Notes: generated by a model from the sequence alone, not told the origin. A stretch of DNA of 64,000 nucleotides from Brevibacterium yomogidense (GCF_016107685.1 NZ_JABASY010000003.1:434001-498000); one strand, 5' to 3'. Positions 19,367 to 28,263 are shown, counted from the stretch's first letter. Numbers and translations are program-made.

Positions 19367-21142
19367 TCACCCGTCGACCAGTTCCGCGCCGGTGAAGACC
19401 TCGTTGACCCCCACCATCCTGATGGGGTCGTCCTCCCCGGACGGGACCACCCACGTCACGACGACCGTACTGGTCTGTCGCAGATCGTCGGACGTCGAGG
19501 ATTCCCCGATCACATCCGACGCGGGTTCCGGGATCGTGAGCGATCCGGTGGTCGATTCGGTGCTGTCGGGAGTGATCGTCGATTCTGCTTCGATGACGCC
19601 GGTGACGATCGCGCTTCCGTCTGCGGCGGCCATCGCGGTGAGCTGCGAGTCGTCGCCCTTGTACGCGAACGACACCTCCGCACCCCCGGATGAGAGCGCT
19701 TCACGCTGTTCGGACTGGTTGGAGCGCACCTGGGTCGCGAAGGCGTCCTCCTCGAACGCGTCCGCGCTGTCGGAGTCCTCCCCCTTCTTCAGCACGTCCG
19801 CGTAGGCCTTCGCGATCTCGTTCGGCGCCAGCCGGTAGCCCTCCGCCTCCGGTTCGATCAGCTCGGAGCCCTCACGCGGATCCGCGACCTCGGGGATCTC
19901 AGCACCGGGCTGGAGCACGGTCTGCGACCACACGGTGTAGTCGGAGCGGGCGTCGGACTGGGCGAGGATCAGCAGCTGTGCGTTCTCCGACTCCTCGTCC
20001 TGGACGATGACGGAGGTCGCACGCGGCCACATGTCCGTCGCCGCCGTGTGGTTGACGAGGACGTCTCCGGCAGCGACCGCGGGTGGCAGGGTGAAGTCCT
20101 CCGCGGCCTCCTTCACGTCGTAGGCGGCGGTCCGCTGCGCGAGGAAGGGACCGGATCCGCGCGCTTCGAGGGCGTCCGCGTCGAGTTCTTCGTCCGCCGT
20201 GCTCACGGTGTCGCGGATGCGGTCGAGGATCGTGCCCATCTGGTCGTCGGTGACCGCCGGCCCGGCTTCCGTGGGTGCCGGTTCGGGGTCCGGCTCCGGC
20301 AGTTCGGGTGCCGCACAGCCGGCGAGCGCGATGATCGGGACGATCGCGAAGGCCGCCCCGGTCTCCGCCAGCTTGCGGCGCCGCTCCTGACGTGCGCGGC
20401 GACGGTCCGCTTCGCGCTTGGCGCCGCGGTAGGAGAGGACTCCCACACCTGCACCCACCAGAACGATCACACCGCCGGCGATGAGGAGCGGCAGGGCCCA
20501 CGGGGTCGACGAGTCGTTCGGCCATGTGACCGAGATGTCCGCAGCGGCCGGCATCTCACCGTCCGTGCCGATGACGAACGCGGTGCGGCCCGCGTCCTCG
20601 TCGAACTCCCAGGTGACAGTGCCCTCGCCGGTTTCCGTGGTCTCCCACAGATCCGCGTCGCCGGGAGTGGGGACGGTCGCGAGCTCCGCCGGGTCGACGT
20701 CAGCGTCCGCGTCCTCCTCAGCCTCCGCGTCATCAGCGGCTTCGTCCGCGTCGGCCGGCGCGTCGGTCGCGTCGTCGGCCGGCGCCTCGGCGTCCTGTGC
20801 GCCTTCCCCACCGGTCGTCGTCCGGGCTTCGAGCGCGGTCTCGTCCGCGAGTCCCACGATCCGGGTGACGTCCGATGAGCCGACCCAGGCGTCCGCGTCC
20901 TCCTTCGTCGTCCGGGAGATCGTGATCTCCTGGTCCGTCTCCGGGGCCGTCGCGGTGAGGGTGGCGGGAGTGTCGTAGAGGTTGAGCACACCCGGTTCGA
21001 TGACGACGACGGGCCCCGGGTCGTCCAGCTGCACGCTGGCCGTGCGGGTGTCGTCCGGCGCCCACACGGTCTTCTGCAGGACACCGAACATCCCCGTGAT
21101 CAGTCCGATCACGATGATCACGGCTGGCAGCACGTAGCGCAC
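19367..21142 (-). CDS. Fused membrane + lipoprotein-like envelope protein (unknown function)
   Basis: 591 aa from a GTG. The N-terminal helix (VLPAVIIVIGLITGMFGVL) is followed by a beta-rich domain interrupted by an acidic Ala/Asp/Glu stretch (about 115-150), then a helix (ALPLLIAGGVIVLVGAGVGVL) and a basic segment (KREADRRRARQERRRK). Next comes an internal hydrophobic segment ending in a lipobox-like sequence (AFAIVPIIALAGC, about 265-278), and a domain homologous to the lipoprotein at 16541-17560. The two halves match the separate genes 17557-18228 and 16541-17560, so this is a gene fusion or the others are a split. A -10 box (TAGACT) lies about 50 bp upstream. Function unknown. Confidence 0.78.
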   Translation of the reverse strand: MRYVLPAVIIVIGLITGMFGVLQKTVWAPDDTRTASVQLDDPGPVVVIEPGVLNLYDTPATLTATAPETDQEITISRTTKEDADAWVGSSDVTRIVGLADETALEARTTTGGEGAQDAEAPADDATDAPADADEAADDAEAEEDADADVDPAELATVPTPGDADLWETTETGEGTVTWEFDEDAGRTAFVIGTDGEMPAAADISVTWPNDSSTPWALPLLIAGGVIVLVGAGVGVLSYRGAKREADRRRARQERRRKLAETGAAFAIVPIIALAGCAAPELPEPDPEPAPTEAGPAVTDDQMGTILDRIRDTVSTADEELDADALEARGSGPFLAQRTAAYDVKEAAEDFTLPPAVAAGDVLVNHTAATDMWPRATSVIVQDEESENAQLLILAQSDARSDYTVWSQTVLQPGAEIPEVADPREGSELIEPEAEGYRLAPNEIAKAYADVLKKGEDSDSADAFEEDAFATQVRSNQSEQREALSSGGAEVSFAYKGDDSQLTAMAAADGSAIVTGVIEAESTITPDSTESTTGSLTIPEPASDVIGESSTSDDLRQTSTVVVTWVVPSGEDDPIRMVGVNEVFTGAELVDG

Positions 21143-21193
21143 GCGGGTCCCTTCGTCGACTGCGGGAGGATCGGATCCCCTCGAAACACACCG

Positions 21194-21199
21194 AGTCTA
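21194..21199 (-). promoter_or_regulatory. -10 box upstream of the fused envelope gene
   Basis: TAGACT on the minus strand, 52 bp before the GTG at 21142. The same hexamer occurs upstream of tRNA-His, sucC and other genes in this window. Confidence 0.45.
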
Positions 21200-21234
21200 G
21201 CGAACAGCGCCGGCTTCCCGCTCGGAGTGGCCGG

Positions 21235-23640
21235 TCAGGAAGTCTTCGCGGTCCGGTCAGGTCGTCCCGGCCACCACACGCGGGGCCCGACGTCGTACAC
21301 GAGTGCGGGCACCAGCAGCGTGCGCACGACGAAGGTGTCCAGCAGCACGCCGAACGCGACGATGAATGCCAGCTGGGCGAGGAACAGGATCGGGATGACG
21401 CTGAGCGCCGCGAAGGTCGCCGCGAGGACGACGCCCGCAGACGTGATCACTCCCCCCGTGACGACGAGCCCCCTCAGCACGCCGTCTCGGGTGCCGTGGT
21501 GGAGGGTCTCCTCCCGCACCCGCGTCATGAGGAAGATGTTGTAGTCGATGCCCAGTGCGACGAGGAACACGAAGCCGTACAGGGGAACCGCCGGATCCGC
21601 CCCCGGGAAGTCGAAGACGTGGTTGAACACCAGCGCGGACACACCCATCGCCGTCCCGAACGACAGGACTGTCGTGAGGATGAGCAGCACCGGAGCGAGC
21701 ACGGCCCGCAGCAGCAGCATGAGGATGACGAGGATCACGACGAGGATGACCGGGATGATGAGGTTCCGGTCGTGCACCGCGGTGTCGTTCGTGTCGACGG
21801 CGGTGGCGGTCACACCTCCCACCATCGCGGATCCGGCGGAGTCGTGCAGGTCGGCCCGCACGTCACGGACGACCTGTTCCGCCGAGGTCGAATCCGGTGC
21901 CACCGTGAGCGTCGCCTCGAGCAGGACCTGACCGTCCGAGACGGTCGGCTCGAGCGGTGCCTCCATCGCGCCCTCCGGGGCACCGTCCGGGGCGCCGTCC
22001 GGGGTACCGTCCGACTCGTCTCCCGCGGCCCCGCCTGGGCCACCCGCCGGTTGCTCGACGTCGCCGTCCGCCGTGATCGGGAGCGTCCCGGCCGGCGCAT
22101 CAGCCGAGGCCACGGACACCGAATCGATGTCGTCCTCGTCGTGCAGAGCACGCGCGGCGGTGGCGGCATCGGATTCGTCGACGAGCACGTAGAGCGGGGA
22201 GCCCGCGCCGGCCGGGAAGTGCTCGCCCAGCCGGTTCTGGCCCTCACGTGCGTCCGATGCGCCCAGCACCAGGTCGGACTGCGGGACGCCGTCGGCCTTG
22301 AGCTGTGGTACGAACGCCGCTCCGATGATGAGGACGACGGTCGTGGCGATCCAGACCGTCCGCGACCGTCTGCTGACCAGCCGCGCCGAGGCCGCCCAGA
22401 CCCCGTGCCCCAGATCCACCGCCGGTCGGTGGCTGTGTCGGGTCTCTCTCGCCGCACTTCTGTCGCCTGCGTCCGCGTACAGGACGCGGATACGGCTTGC
22501 CGCACGCCCGGTACGCGGACGCAGGCGGCCGGAGTGGTCGGTGGTGGAGTGGTCGGTGTCGGACTGGTCGGTGGTGGACTGCGCAGCCGACTCAGTCGCA
22601 TCGACGAAGCGCGGGACCCGCGGCCAGAAGGCGGCGCGCCCCATGAGCGTGAGCACCGCCGGCAGGAAGGTGAGGGCGGAGGCCATCGCGAAGAGGATGC
22701 CGATCGCGGCGACGGGTCCCAGCGAGCTGTTCGACTTGAGGTCCGACAGCAGCAGGCACAGCAGGCCCGCGATGACGGTGCCGCCGGAGGCCAGGATCGG
22801 TTCGACGGACCCACGGACCGCCTCACGCACCGCGTCCCACACGGACAGCGTCCGGGTGAGCGCTTCGCGTGCGCGCGCCGTCACGAGCAGCGCGTAGTCG
22901 GTCGCGGCACCGATCACCAGGATGAAGAGGATCCCCTGCGTCTGCCCGGACAGCAGGAGCACACCGGCCTTCGCCAGCCACCAGACGGTCAGCAGCGCGA
23001 CGCACAGGGCGAACATCGACGTGCCGAGCACCGCGAACGGCAGCAGCGCCGACCGGTAGACCAGGAGGAGGATGACGAACACCGCGGACAGCGCGACGAT
23101 CAGCAGGAGCCCGTCGATGCCCGCGAACCCGGCGGCCAGGTCCGCGGAGAATCCGGCCGGTCCGGTGACGAGCACGTCGATGCCGGCCGGGACCTCGGCG
23201 GTCAGTGCCTCGTCCAGTGCGGTGACGGCCTCGCCCGTGTCCGCGTCCGCGTCGAGGGGGATGAACGCCTGCGCGGCGACCCCGTCCTCGGAGGGGATCG
23301 GGGGCGACGCTCCGTCGATGACGGACGGGACGGCGTCCACAGCGGTGTCGACGGCCTCGGCGATGGCAGCCAGGTCCTCGTCGTCCAGCGTGTCCTCGGA
23401 GACGAACACGACGACCGCGGGCAGTGCGTCGTCCTCCGTGAAGTCCCCCTGCCGGTTCTGCACGACCGTCGCCTCGGACGATTCGGGCAGGTACGCGGTG
23501 CGGTCGTTGGACGACACCTCGTCGACCTTGCCGAAGTAGGGTCCGCCCACGCCGGCGCCGGCCAGCCAGACGAGGACGAGCAGGGCCGGCAGCAGCACGC
23601 GCAGCCATCCGGGTACGCGCGTGGAGCGAAGGAAAGACAT
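21235..23640 (-). CDS. MMPL/RND-family transporter
   Basis: 801 aa. Two repeats of one helix + large extracytoplasmic loop + five-helix bundle (about residues 15-40 and 190-350, then 420-450 and 610-780). GAATDYALLVTARAREALTR and ALGIDYNIFLMTRVREE are the conserved GxxxDY motifs that carry the proton-relay Asp-Tyr pairs of MMPL exporters. It probably exports lipids or hydrophobic compounds. The central cytoplasmic linker is low complexity (TTDQSDTDHSTTDHSG) and the second loop carries a DGTPDGAPDGAPEGA stretch. Start ATG at 23640 (MSFLRSTRVPGW); an upstream in-frame extension overlaps orn and is rejected. Confidence 0.88.
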   Translation of the reverse strand: MSFLRSTRVPGWLRVLLPALLVLVWLAGAGVGGPYFGKVDEVSSNDRTAYLPESSEATVVQNRQGDFTEDDALPAVVVFVSEDTLDDEDLAAIAEAVDTAVDAVPSVIDGASPPIPSEDGVAAQAFIPLDADADTGEAVTALDEALTAEVPAGIDVLVTGPAGFSADLAAGFAGIDGLLLIVALSAVFVILLLVYRSALLPFAVLGTSMFALCVALLTVWWLAKAGVLLLSGQTQGILFILVIGAATDYALLVTARAREALTRTLSVWDAVREAVRGSVEPILASGGTVIAGLLCLLLSDLKSNSSLGPVAAIGILFAMASALTFLPAVLTLMGRAAFWPRVPRFVDATESAAQSTTDQSDTDHSTTDHSGRLRPRTGRAASRIRVLYADAGDRSAARETRHSHRPAVDLGHGVWAASARLVSRRSRTVWIATTVVLIIGAAFVPQLKADGVPQSDLVLGASDAREGQNRLGEHFPAGAGSPLYVLVDESDAATAARALHDEDDIDSVSVASADAPAGTLPITADGDVEQPAGGPGGAAGDESDGTPDGAPDGAPEGAMEAPLEPTVSDGQVLLEATLTVAPDSTSAEQVVRDVRADLHDSAGSAMVGGVTATAVDTNDTAVHDRNLIIPVILVVILVILMLLLRAVLAPVLLILTTVLSFGTAMGVSALVFNHVFDFPGADPAVPLYGFVFLVALGIDYNIFLMTRVREETLHHGTRDGVLRGLVVTGGVITSAGVVLAATFAALSVIPILFLAQLAFIVAFGVLLDTFVVRTLLVPALVYDVGPRVWWPGRPDRTAKTS

Positions 23641-23728
23641 AGACCTCACACTATGCCCAGGTGCCCTGTCAGCGGTGTCGTCGTGGCCGTCGGACGGCAC
23701 GGGTCGGGACCGCGCGATCGTCACCGCA

Positions 23729-23734
23729 TAGGAT
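23729..23734 (+). promoter_or_regulatory. -10 box of orn (leaderless)
   Basis: TAGGAT is followed by 6 nt and the ATG at 23741, with no ribosome binding site. This predicts a leaderless orn mRNA. Confidence 0.6.
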
Positions 23735-23740
23735 CGCCCC

Positions 23741-24355
23741 ATGGCTTCCAACAGAATCGTGTGGATCGACTGCGAGATGACCGGACTCGACCTGGAGGTC
23801 GACGAGCTCGTCGAAGTGGCGGCGATCGTCACCGACTTCGATCTCACCCCCCTGGACGACGGCATCGACATCGTCATCCGCCCCTCGGACCGCGCACGCG
23901 ACAACATGGGCGACTTCGTCACGAAGATGCACACGGACTCCGGCCTCATCACGGAGCTCGATTCCGGCACGACCGTGGAGGACGCGCAGGAGAAGGTGCT
24001 CGCCTACCTCCGCACGCACGTCCCGGAAGCCGGGAAGGCACCGCTGGGAGGAAACTCCGTGGGGACGGACAAGGCGTTCCTCGCGAAGCAGATGCCGCAG
24101 ATCGTCGAGCACCTGCACTACCGGATCCTGGACGTGTCGACCATCAAGGAACTGTCCCGCCGCTGGTTCCCCCGCGCCTACTACCAGTCGCCGGAGAAGA
24201 CCGGCGGTCACCGCGCGCTGGGCGACATCCAGGACTCGATCCGCGAACTCGCCTACTACCGCCGGGCTGCGTTCCGCCCGAAGGAGCCGACGTCGGAGGA
24301 GGCCCGCACCATCGCCGCCGAGGTCGCGGCCGCCTACGCGCCCGCGCAGGACTGA
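23741..24355 (+). CDS. orn: Oligoribonuclease
   Basis: 204 aa. Degrades 2-5 nt RNA (nanoRNA, pGpG) to mononucleotides in the cytosol. It is a DEDDh exonuclease: D10 and E12 in WIDCEMTGLD, a middle Asp in NSVGTDKAFL, and His/Asp in GGHRALGDIQDS. Length and ends match the family. It is divergent from the MMPL gene. In actinobacteria orn is commonly close to tRNA-His, as here (3.8 kb away). Confidence 0.97.
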   Translation: MASNRIVWIDCEMTGLDLEVDELVEVAAIVTDFDLTPLDDGIDIVIRPSDRARDNMGDFVTKMHTDSGLITELDSGTTVEDAQEKVLAYLRTHVPEAGKAPLGGNSVGTDKAFLAKQMPQIVEHLHYRILDVSTIKELSRRWFPRAYYQSPEKTGGHRALGDIQDSIRELAYYRRAAFRPKEPTSEEARTIAAEVAAAYAPAQD

Positions 24356-24394
24356 GCGGGACGGTCGGGTGACACCGGCCGGGTGACCAGGCCC

Positions 24395-24457
24395 GTCGGG
24401 GACGGTGCCGGTCAGGTGGCTGTCCCCGACAGGGGGCCAGGCCCGTGCCGGGCCCCC
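24395..24457. terminator. Probable terminator region between orn and the SCO6745-family gene
   Basis: Two GC-rich inverted repeats: GTCGGGGAC (24395-24403) with GTCCCCGAC (24422-24430), and GGGGGCC (24432-24438) with GGCCCCC (24451-24457). They lie between convergent genes. The loops are long, so the strength is uncertain. Confidence 0.45.
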
Positions 24458-24460
24458 GCC

Positions 24461-25387
24461 TCAGCGCTTCGCGTCGCTCCCGTGGCCGAACAGGCGGGAC
24501 GGCAGCGCACCGGATCCCAGCACGAGCTTCGCGACGACCTTCGCGTCGTTCGCCAGTGCGGCGAGCGCGTCATCGTCCAGGTGCGCCCACGCTGCGGCGA
24601 CTGCCGCGTCCGTGCGCGTCTCCGCCTCCTCCTTGAGGGCGACGCCCGCATCCGTGAGGTGGGCGGCGTCGTCGGGTTCGGTGAGCAGACCCCGTTCGGT
24701 GAGGGCTTCGGCCGCCACCCGCCATTCCGCTTCCGTCCACCCGCGTGTCTTCCGCATCGACCAGGGGTAGAAGGAGCGACCCGTCGCGCTGTCGAGCACG
24801 ATCGCCTCGAGCCCGTCGAGCCCCATCGTCACGAGCGCGGCGATGTGCGCATCGCCGCGGCACTCCCGCAGCAGGGTGGTCGACGTCCACAGGTCGAGCA
24901 TCGGCTGCAGAGCGGCATCCGCTGCGCGGACCGACTGCAGCGCGTTCACGTGCGCGGCGTACAGCGGTCGACCGCTCAGCGGCTGGGCGTCGTGGACGGG
25001 CCTCAGTCGTTCGACGATCCGGGTCGCGAGCTCGTCGATCTGCGTCCGATCCATGCCGGTGCCGGCGAGCCCGTCCGATGCGAGGATCTGCCCGCTCATC
25101 GCCTCCACACCGGCCATCCGGGCGGCTGTGGCCTGGTCGGGTCGGACGTAGTCCCAGCACGCCGGGACGTGGGAGGCGACGTAGGCGGGCGCGTAGTTGA
25201 AGAACGTGGCGACGACGAGCTCCGCGGACGCCGTCCCCAGGGGTGCGGACCGCTGGACCAGGTAGTGCGCGTCCTGGGGGATCCCCGCCCCGGAGAGCGC
25301 TTCCGCCATCGCCGGGGCGAAGTACGACGCGGAGTGGAAGGTGTCCAGGCGTTTCGTCACGGAGCGGACGAGGGAGTCTCGAGTCAT
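24461..25387 (-). CDS. SCO6745-family protein (winged-helix-like, unknown function)
   Basis: 308 aa. The pattern FHSASYFAPAM...QRSAPLGTASAELVVATFFNYAP and TTLLRECRGDAHIAALVTMGLDGLEA matches the actinobacterial SCO6745 family. This family has a MarR/winged-helix-like C-terminal part (TEAEWRVAAEALTERGLLTEPDDAAHLTDAG). Its biochemical role is not established. A TAGGGT box ends 6 nt before the ATG at 25387, predicting a leaderless mRNA. It is divergent from the first propeller/surface-protein module. Confidence 0.8.
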   Translation of the reverse strand: MTRDSLVRSVTKRLDTFHSASYFAPAMAEALSGAGIPQDAHYLVQRSAPLGTASAELVVATFFNYAPAYVASHVPACWDYVRPDQATAARMAGVEAMSGQILASDGLAGTGMDRTQIDELATRIVERLRPVHDAQPLSGRPLYAAHVNALQSVRAADAALQPMLDLWTSTTLLRECRGDAHIAALVTMGLDGLEAIVLDSATGRSFYPWSMRKTRGWTEAEWRVAAEALTERGLLTEPDDAAHLTDAGVALKEEAETRTDAAVAAAWAHLDDDALAALANDAKVVAKLVLGSGALPSRLFGHGSDAKR

Positions 25388-25393
25388 GTGTCG

Positions 25394-25399
25394 ACCCTA
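25394..25399 (-). promoter_or_regulatory. -10 box of the SCO6745-family gene (leaderless)
   Basis: TAGGGT on the minus strand, then 6 nt, then ATG. No ribosome binding site is present. Confidence 0.55.
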
Positions 25400-25537
25400 T
25401 CCGTCGCGGTGAGGCCCGTCACATCCCCGCGCGGCCCTACACTGTCCGATGGACCCTTCATACGATATTCCAATGATGCGGTCGCCGTGCCCACACCCGC
25501 AGCCCATGACCCCGCAGCCGATGAGGTGCCGAACAGC

Positions 25538-27286
25538 ATGCAGAAAGCGACGATCACCGTCTCTGAAGGACGGTTCCCCGAAGCTCACTTCGACGGTCGC
25601 CGCACCCCGGAACCCACGATCGGCTATGCGCTCACCCGGCTCGCAGAGGAGGCCCGGACCCGGAACACGCGGATCCGCGTGGAGGTCGAGGACGGGCTCA
25701 CCCGCCTCCTCCTGCTCATCGAGGCGGACGGACGCCTGCACGTGCAGACGCCCGTGCCTCCGCGGCCCGCGTTCCCGCCGCCGCCCGGTCACGCTCCGCC
25801 ACGACCACGGACCTCCGACTCCGCCTCCGCTGCGACGGAGCGGCTGCCGCTCACGGAGATCCCGTCACCCCTGCGGGACCCGGAGGCCTTCCCGTCGACC
25901 CGCGACCGGACGTTCAGTCCCGACGGATCCCTCTCCCCCGCTCTCACCCCACCGCGGCCGCTCACCCCGCCGCTGTCGAAGATCCCTGAGATCCCGGATG
26001 CCCGCCACGCCTACCCGGACGTGTCGCTCGCAGCACCGATCCGGTCCTCGCTCACAGAACCATCGGAGCCTTCCGAGTCGCTCCCTGAGACGGGAGGCAG
26101 CATGGCGACGGCCCTGCGGGGAGGCAGGCGCCGGTGGCCACTCATCGCCGCGATGACGGCCGCTGCGCTCCTCGCCGGCAGTGCGGTGCTGCTGCTCACC
26201 CGCCCGGACGCGGCTCAGCGGGATGCGCCGGCGGACGACACGGTCGCCGACCGGGGGCCTTCAGTGGTCCTCTCGCTCGCCCCCTCGGTCACCGAAGGGG
26301 ATCCGGCGGAAGGCCCCTCGGGAATCCCCGGACTCGACACCGAGCAGTGGACGCGGCCCCTCCCAGCGGGCGCCTCCGTCACCCCGACCGCAGAAGGACT
26401 GCTCGTCCTCGACCGCGGGGACCTCACGGTGGTCGACAGCGCGACCGGGGACGCGCGCTACACCGCACGCGTGGAGGATCCCGTCAGCTTCGTCGCCGAC
26501 GCCTTGGTGGACGACACTCCCGCACTCGTCTGGAGGGCATCCGACACGGTGTGGGCACTGCAGGACGGCGCGGACGACCCCCTCGAGTACACGATCGCCG
26601 AGGACGCGGCGATCTCCGCAGCCGGGACCGCCGTGCTCGTCCGCGACGGCGAGGAGCTCAGCACGCTGGGCGCGGACGGGCTCGTCGACCTGCCCGCACC
26701 GCCGGAGGGCCACACCCCCATCGCGGTCGACGGCACCACCCTCACGAGCGGCTCCCTCGACGGGTCGGCCGTCCTCGCCGAACCCGGCCAGGACGATACG
26801 ACACACCTGCAGCTGTCCCCACCGGGGAAGGACTTCGTCCTCGACGAGTGGAAGGCGGCCGGCCACGGGCTGGCCGTCACACTGTGGTCCAGGTCCGGCA
26901 CGGAGGACCCCCGCATCGCCGTCCACAGCCTCGTGGACGGTTCGCTGTCGGCCGCTGCCGCCGCGCCCGCAGAGCTCGTGTCCGACGCGGACTGGGTCGT
27001 GGGGCAGGGAGATGCACTGGGCACGCTCGGCCCCTACGTCTTCGATCTGGACACGGGCGAGCTGCTCATCGACGGCTCCGCGGACGCCCTCACGTTCAGC
27101 ACCGCACATGACGACCTGGTGATCGGCACGGGAGACGACGAGACGATCGTCGTGACGGGAGCACTCACCGGCTCTCCGGTCTCCCACGCCACGGGCGCGG
27201 ACCTCGTCACGGTCTTCGGAGAGCCGGGGACTGCAGTCGTCCGCACGGCAGACGCCCTCGAGGGGTACACGGACGAGGAGGGATGA
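25538..27286 (+). CDS. Membrane protein with probable beta-propeller ectodomain, module copy 1
   Basis: 582 aa. A small N-terminal cytosolic domain (MQKATITVSEGRFPE..., about 1-75) is followed by a Pro/Ser/Thr-rich linker (75-190), one membrane helix (WPLIAAMTAAALLAGSAVLLL, about 200-220) and an extracellular domain of repeated beta-strand blades (GLLVLDRGDLTVVDSATGDARYTARV, TVWALQDGADDPLEYTI, DALGTLGPYVFDLDTGELLIDG). The blades resemble PQQ-like or WD-type propellers; this is inferred from repeat pattern only. The paralogue at 28576-30390 has the same plan and the same start MxxA(T/S)ITV, which fixes the ATG. It is followed 93 bp later by a surface protein. Function unknown. Confidence 0.75.
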   Translation: MQKATITVSEGRFPEAHFDGRRTPEPTIGYALTRLAEEARTRNTRIRVEVEDGLTRLLLLIEADGRLHVQTPVPPRPAFPPPPGHAPPRPRTSDSASAATERLPLTEIPSPLRDPEAFPSTRDRTFSPDGSLSPALTPPRPLTPPLSKIPEIPDARHAYPDVSLAAPIRSSLTEPSEPSESLPETGGSMATALRGGRRRWPLIAAMTAAALLAGSAVLLLTRPDAAQRDAPADDTVADRGPSVVLSLAPSVTEGDPAEGPSGIPGLDTEQWTRPLPAGASVTPTAEGLLVLDRGDLTVVDSATGDARYTARVEDPVSFVADALVDDTPALVWRASDTVWALQDGADDPLEYTIAEDAAISAAGTAVLVRDGEELSTLGADGLVDLPAPPEGHTPIAVDGTTLTSGSLDGSAVLAEPGQDDTTHLQLSPPGKDFVLDEWKAAGHGLAVTLWSRSGTEDPRIAVHSLVDGSLSAAAAAPAELVSDADWVVGQGDALGTLGPYVFDLDTGELLIDGSADALTFSTAHDDLVIGTGDDETIVVTGALTGSPVSHATGADLVTVFGEPGTAVVRTADALEGYTDEEG

Positions 27287-27379
27287 CGCCCTGACCGTTC
27301 GGTACGATAGTCGGCGGGTGCGGTTGCGCCCCGTTCACCGCACGGTGTCAGTCCAGGTCATCTGAGGAGGCAGTTCGTC

Positions 27380-28054
27380 ATGGCACGTCGCCGCAGCTCC
27401 CGACGCGGGGTGAGCCTCGTCGTCCCGCTCGCCGTCCTGCTGCTGGCACCCACCGTCCCCGCTGCCGCCCACCCGGTGGTCCCCGCCCCGCAGACGGAGG
27501 CGCTCTCGGTCGACCTGGGCGGGTCCGACCAGAACCCGGGGCGCGATGCGGACGATCGCGTGGAACTGGGCGGAAGCGACCGGAACGACCGAAACGATCC
27601 GCCCGACAGCCGACCGGATCCACCACCGGCGCCTCAGCCGGCTCCGCCCCCGCAGCCACAGCCGCAGGAACCGGAACCCGTCTTCACGGCCCACCCGGAT
27701 CTGCCGGAGGGCAACGCCGGGTCGGCGGAAGCGGTTCCGTCCGTCGATGGCGACGGGTGGCTGCCCACCGAGGCCCCACCACAGGCCGCCGCGGTCGACA
27801 CGACGCAGAGCCCTGCAGGATCGACCTCTGCACCGACGGCGTCGGCGGCGGCTTCGCCACCGGACGGGAAGTCAGGTGACAACCCGATCGGCACAGCTGC
27901 GGACGCGGACGATCCCACCGCCTCGGGCTCCGCCACCGAGGCCTCGGCGGCCTCTGTCCTCCTGCGCTGGGGCGGTGCAGTGGCAGCAGCCGTCGTCGCG
28001 GCGCTGGGGGTCCTGGGGCTCGCGCTGCTGCGCGCGCGGCGCAGCGCTGACTGA
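27380..28054 (+). CDS. Secreted Pro/Ala-rich surface protein with C-terminal anchor, module copy 1
   Basis: 224 aa. Signal peptide (RRGVSLVVPLAVLLLAPTVPAAAHP), then two GGSD(Q/R)N repeats and a long Pro/Gln/Ala/Ser-rich, mainly disordered region. A C-terminal helix (VLLRWGGAVAAAVVAALGVLGLALL) ends in RARRSAD. There is no LPxTG motif, so it is anchored by the helix. The copy-2 counterpart (30558-31691) ends in a similar helix + RRRAD. The ATG has a strong GAGGAGG ribosome binding site. No family recognised. Confidence 0.72.
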   Translation: MARRRSSRRGVSLVVPLAVLLLAPTVPAAAHPVVPAPQTEALSVDLGGSDQNPGRDADDRVELGGSDRNDRNDPPDSRPDPPPAPQPAPPPQPQPQEPEPVFTAHPDLPEGNAGSAEAVPSVDGDGWLPTEAPPQAAAVDTTQSPAGSTSAPTASAAASPPDGKSGDNPIGTAADADDPTASGSATEASAASVLLRWGGAVAAAVVAALGVLGLALLRARRSAD

Positions 28055-28082
28055 GAGCCGCTCGTGGGCGATGGAGAGTCCT

Positions 28083-28136
28083 GCCGCTGAATGAGGGCCC
28101 CGCGGCTGAACGACGGCTCCGCGGCTGAATGCGAAA
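28083..28136 (+). repeat. Three imperfect ~19-bp direct repeats
   Basis: Three units of the form GC(C/G)GCTGAA(T/C)G followed by a variable G/C-rich tail lie in tandem after the first surface-protein gene and before the tRNA-His terminator. No coding or hairpin function is evident. Confidence 0.5.
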
Positions 28137-28161
28137 CGCCCCGAACCGGCAGTTCGGGGCG
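28137..28161 (-). terminator. Terminator of tRNA-His
   Basis: A 10-bp perfect stem (28137-28146 with 28152-28161) with a 5-nt loop, followed on the minus strand by GTTTCGC. It lies 25 bp past the tRNA 3' end and may also stop the plus-strand surface-protein gene. Confidence 0.7.
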
Positions 28162-28186
28162 CCTCCGATGTCCTGAGACATCGCAA

Positions 28187-28263
28187 TGGGGTGGCTAACG
28201 GGACTTGAACCCGCGGCCCCCGCGACCACAACGCGGTGCTCTACCAACTGAGCTATAGCCACC
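28187..28263 (-). tRNA. tRNA-His (GTG)
   Basis: Complete cloverleaf on the minus strand: acceptor GTGGCTA/TAGCCAC, D-arm AGCTCAGTTGGTAGAGC, anticodon loop TTGTGGT (anticodon GTG), T-arm with GGTTCAAGTCC. The encoded base 28263 supplies the G-1 characteristic of tRNA-His opposite C73, and CCA is encoded (28189-28187). It sits opposite in strand between the two propeller/surface-protein modules. Confidence 0.97.

Noticed and set aside
24383..25537. N-terminal extension of the module-1 membrane protein
   Set aside because: The open frame continues 385 codons upstream but runs antisense through the SCO6745-family gene. The paralogue's conserved MxxA(T/S)ITV start fixes the ATG at 25538.
25449..26156. 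ATG at 25449 just after a TACACT box, opening a 235-codon frame
   Set aside because: It looks like a leaderless start, but the frame is out of phase with the homologous protein and Arg/Ser/Pro-rich. It more likely reflects the transcription start of the real gene.
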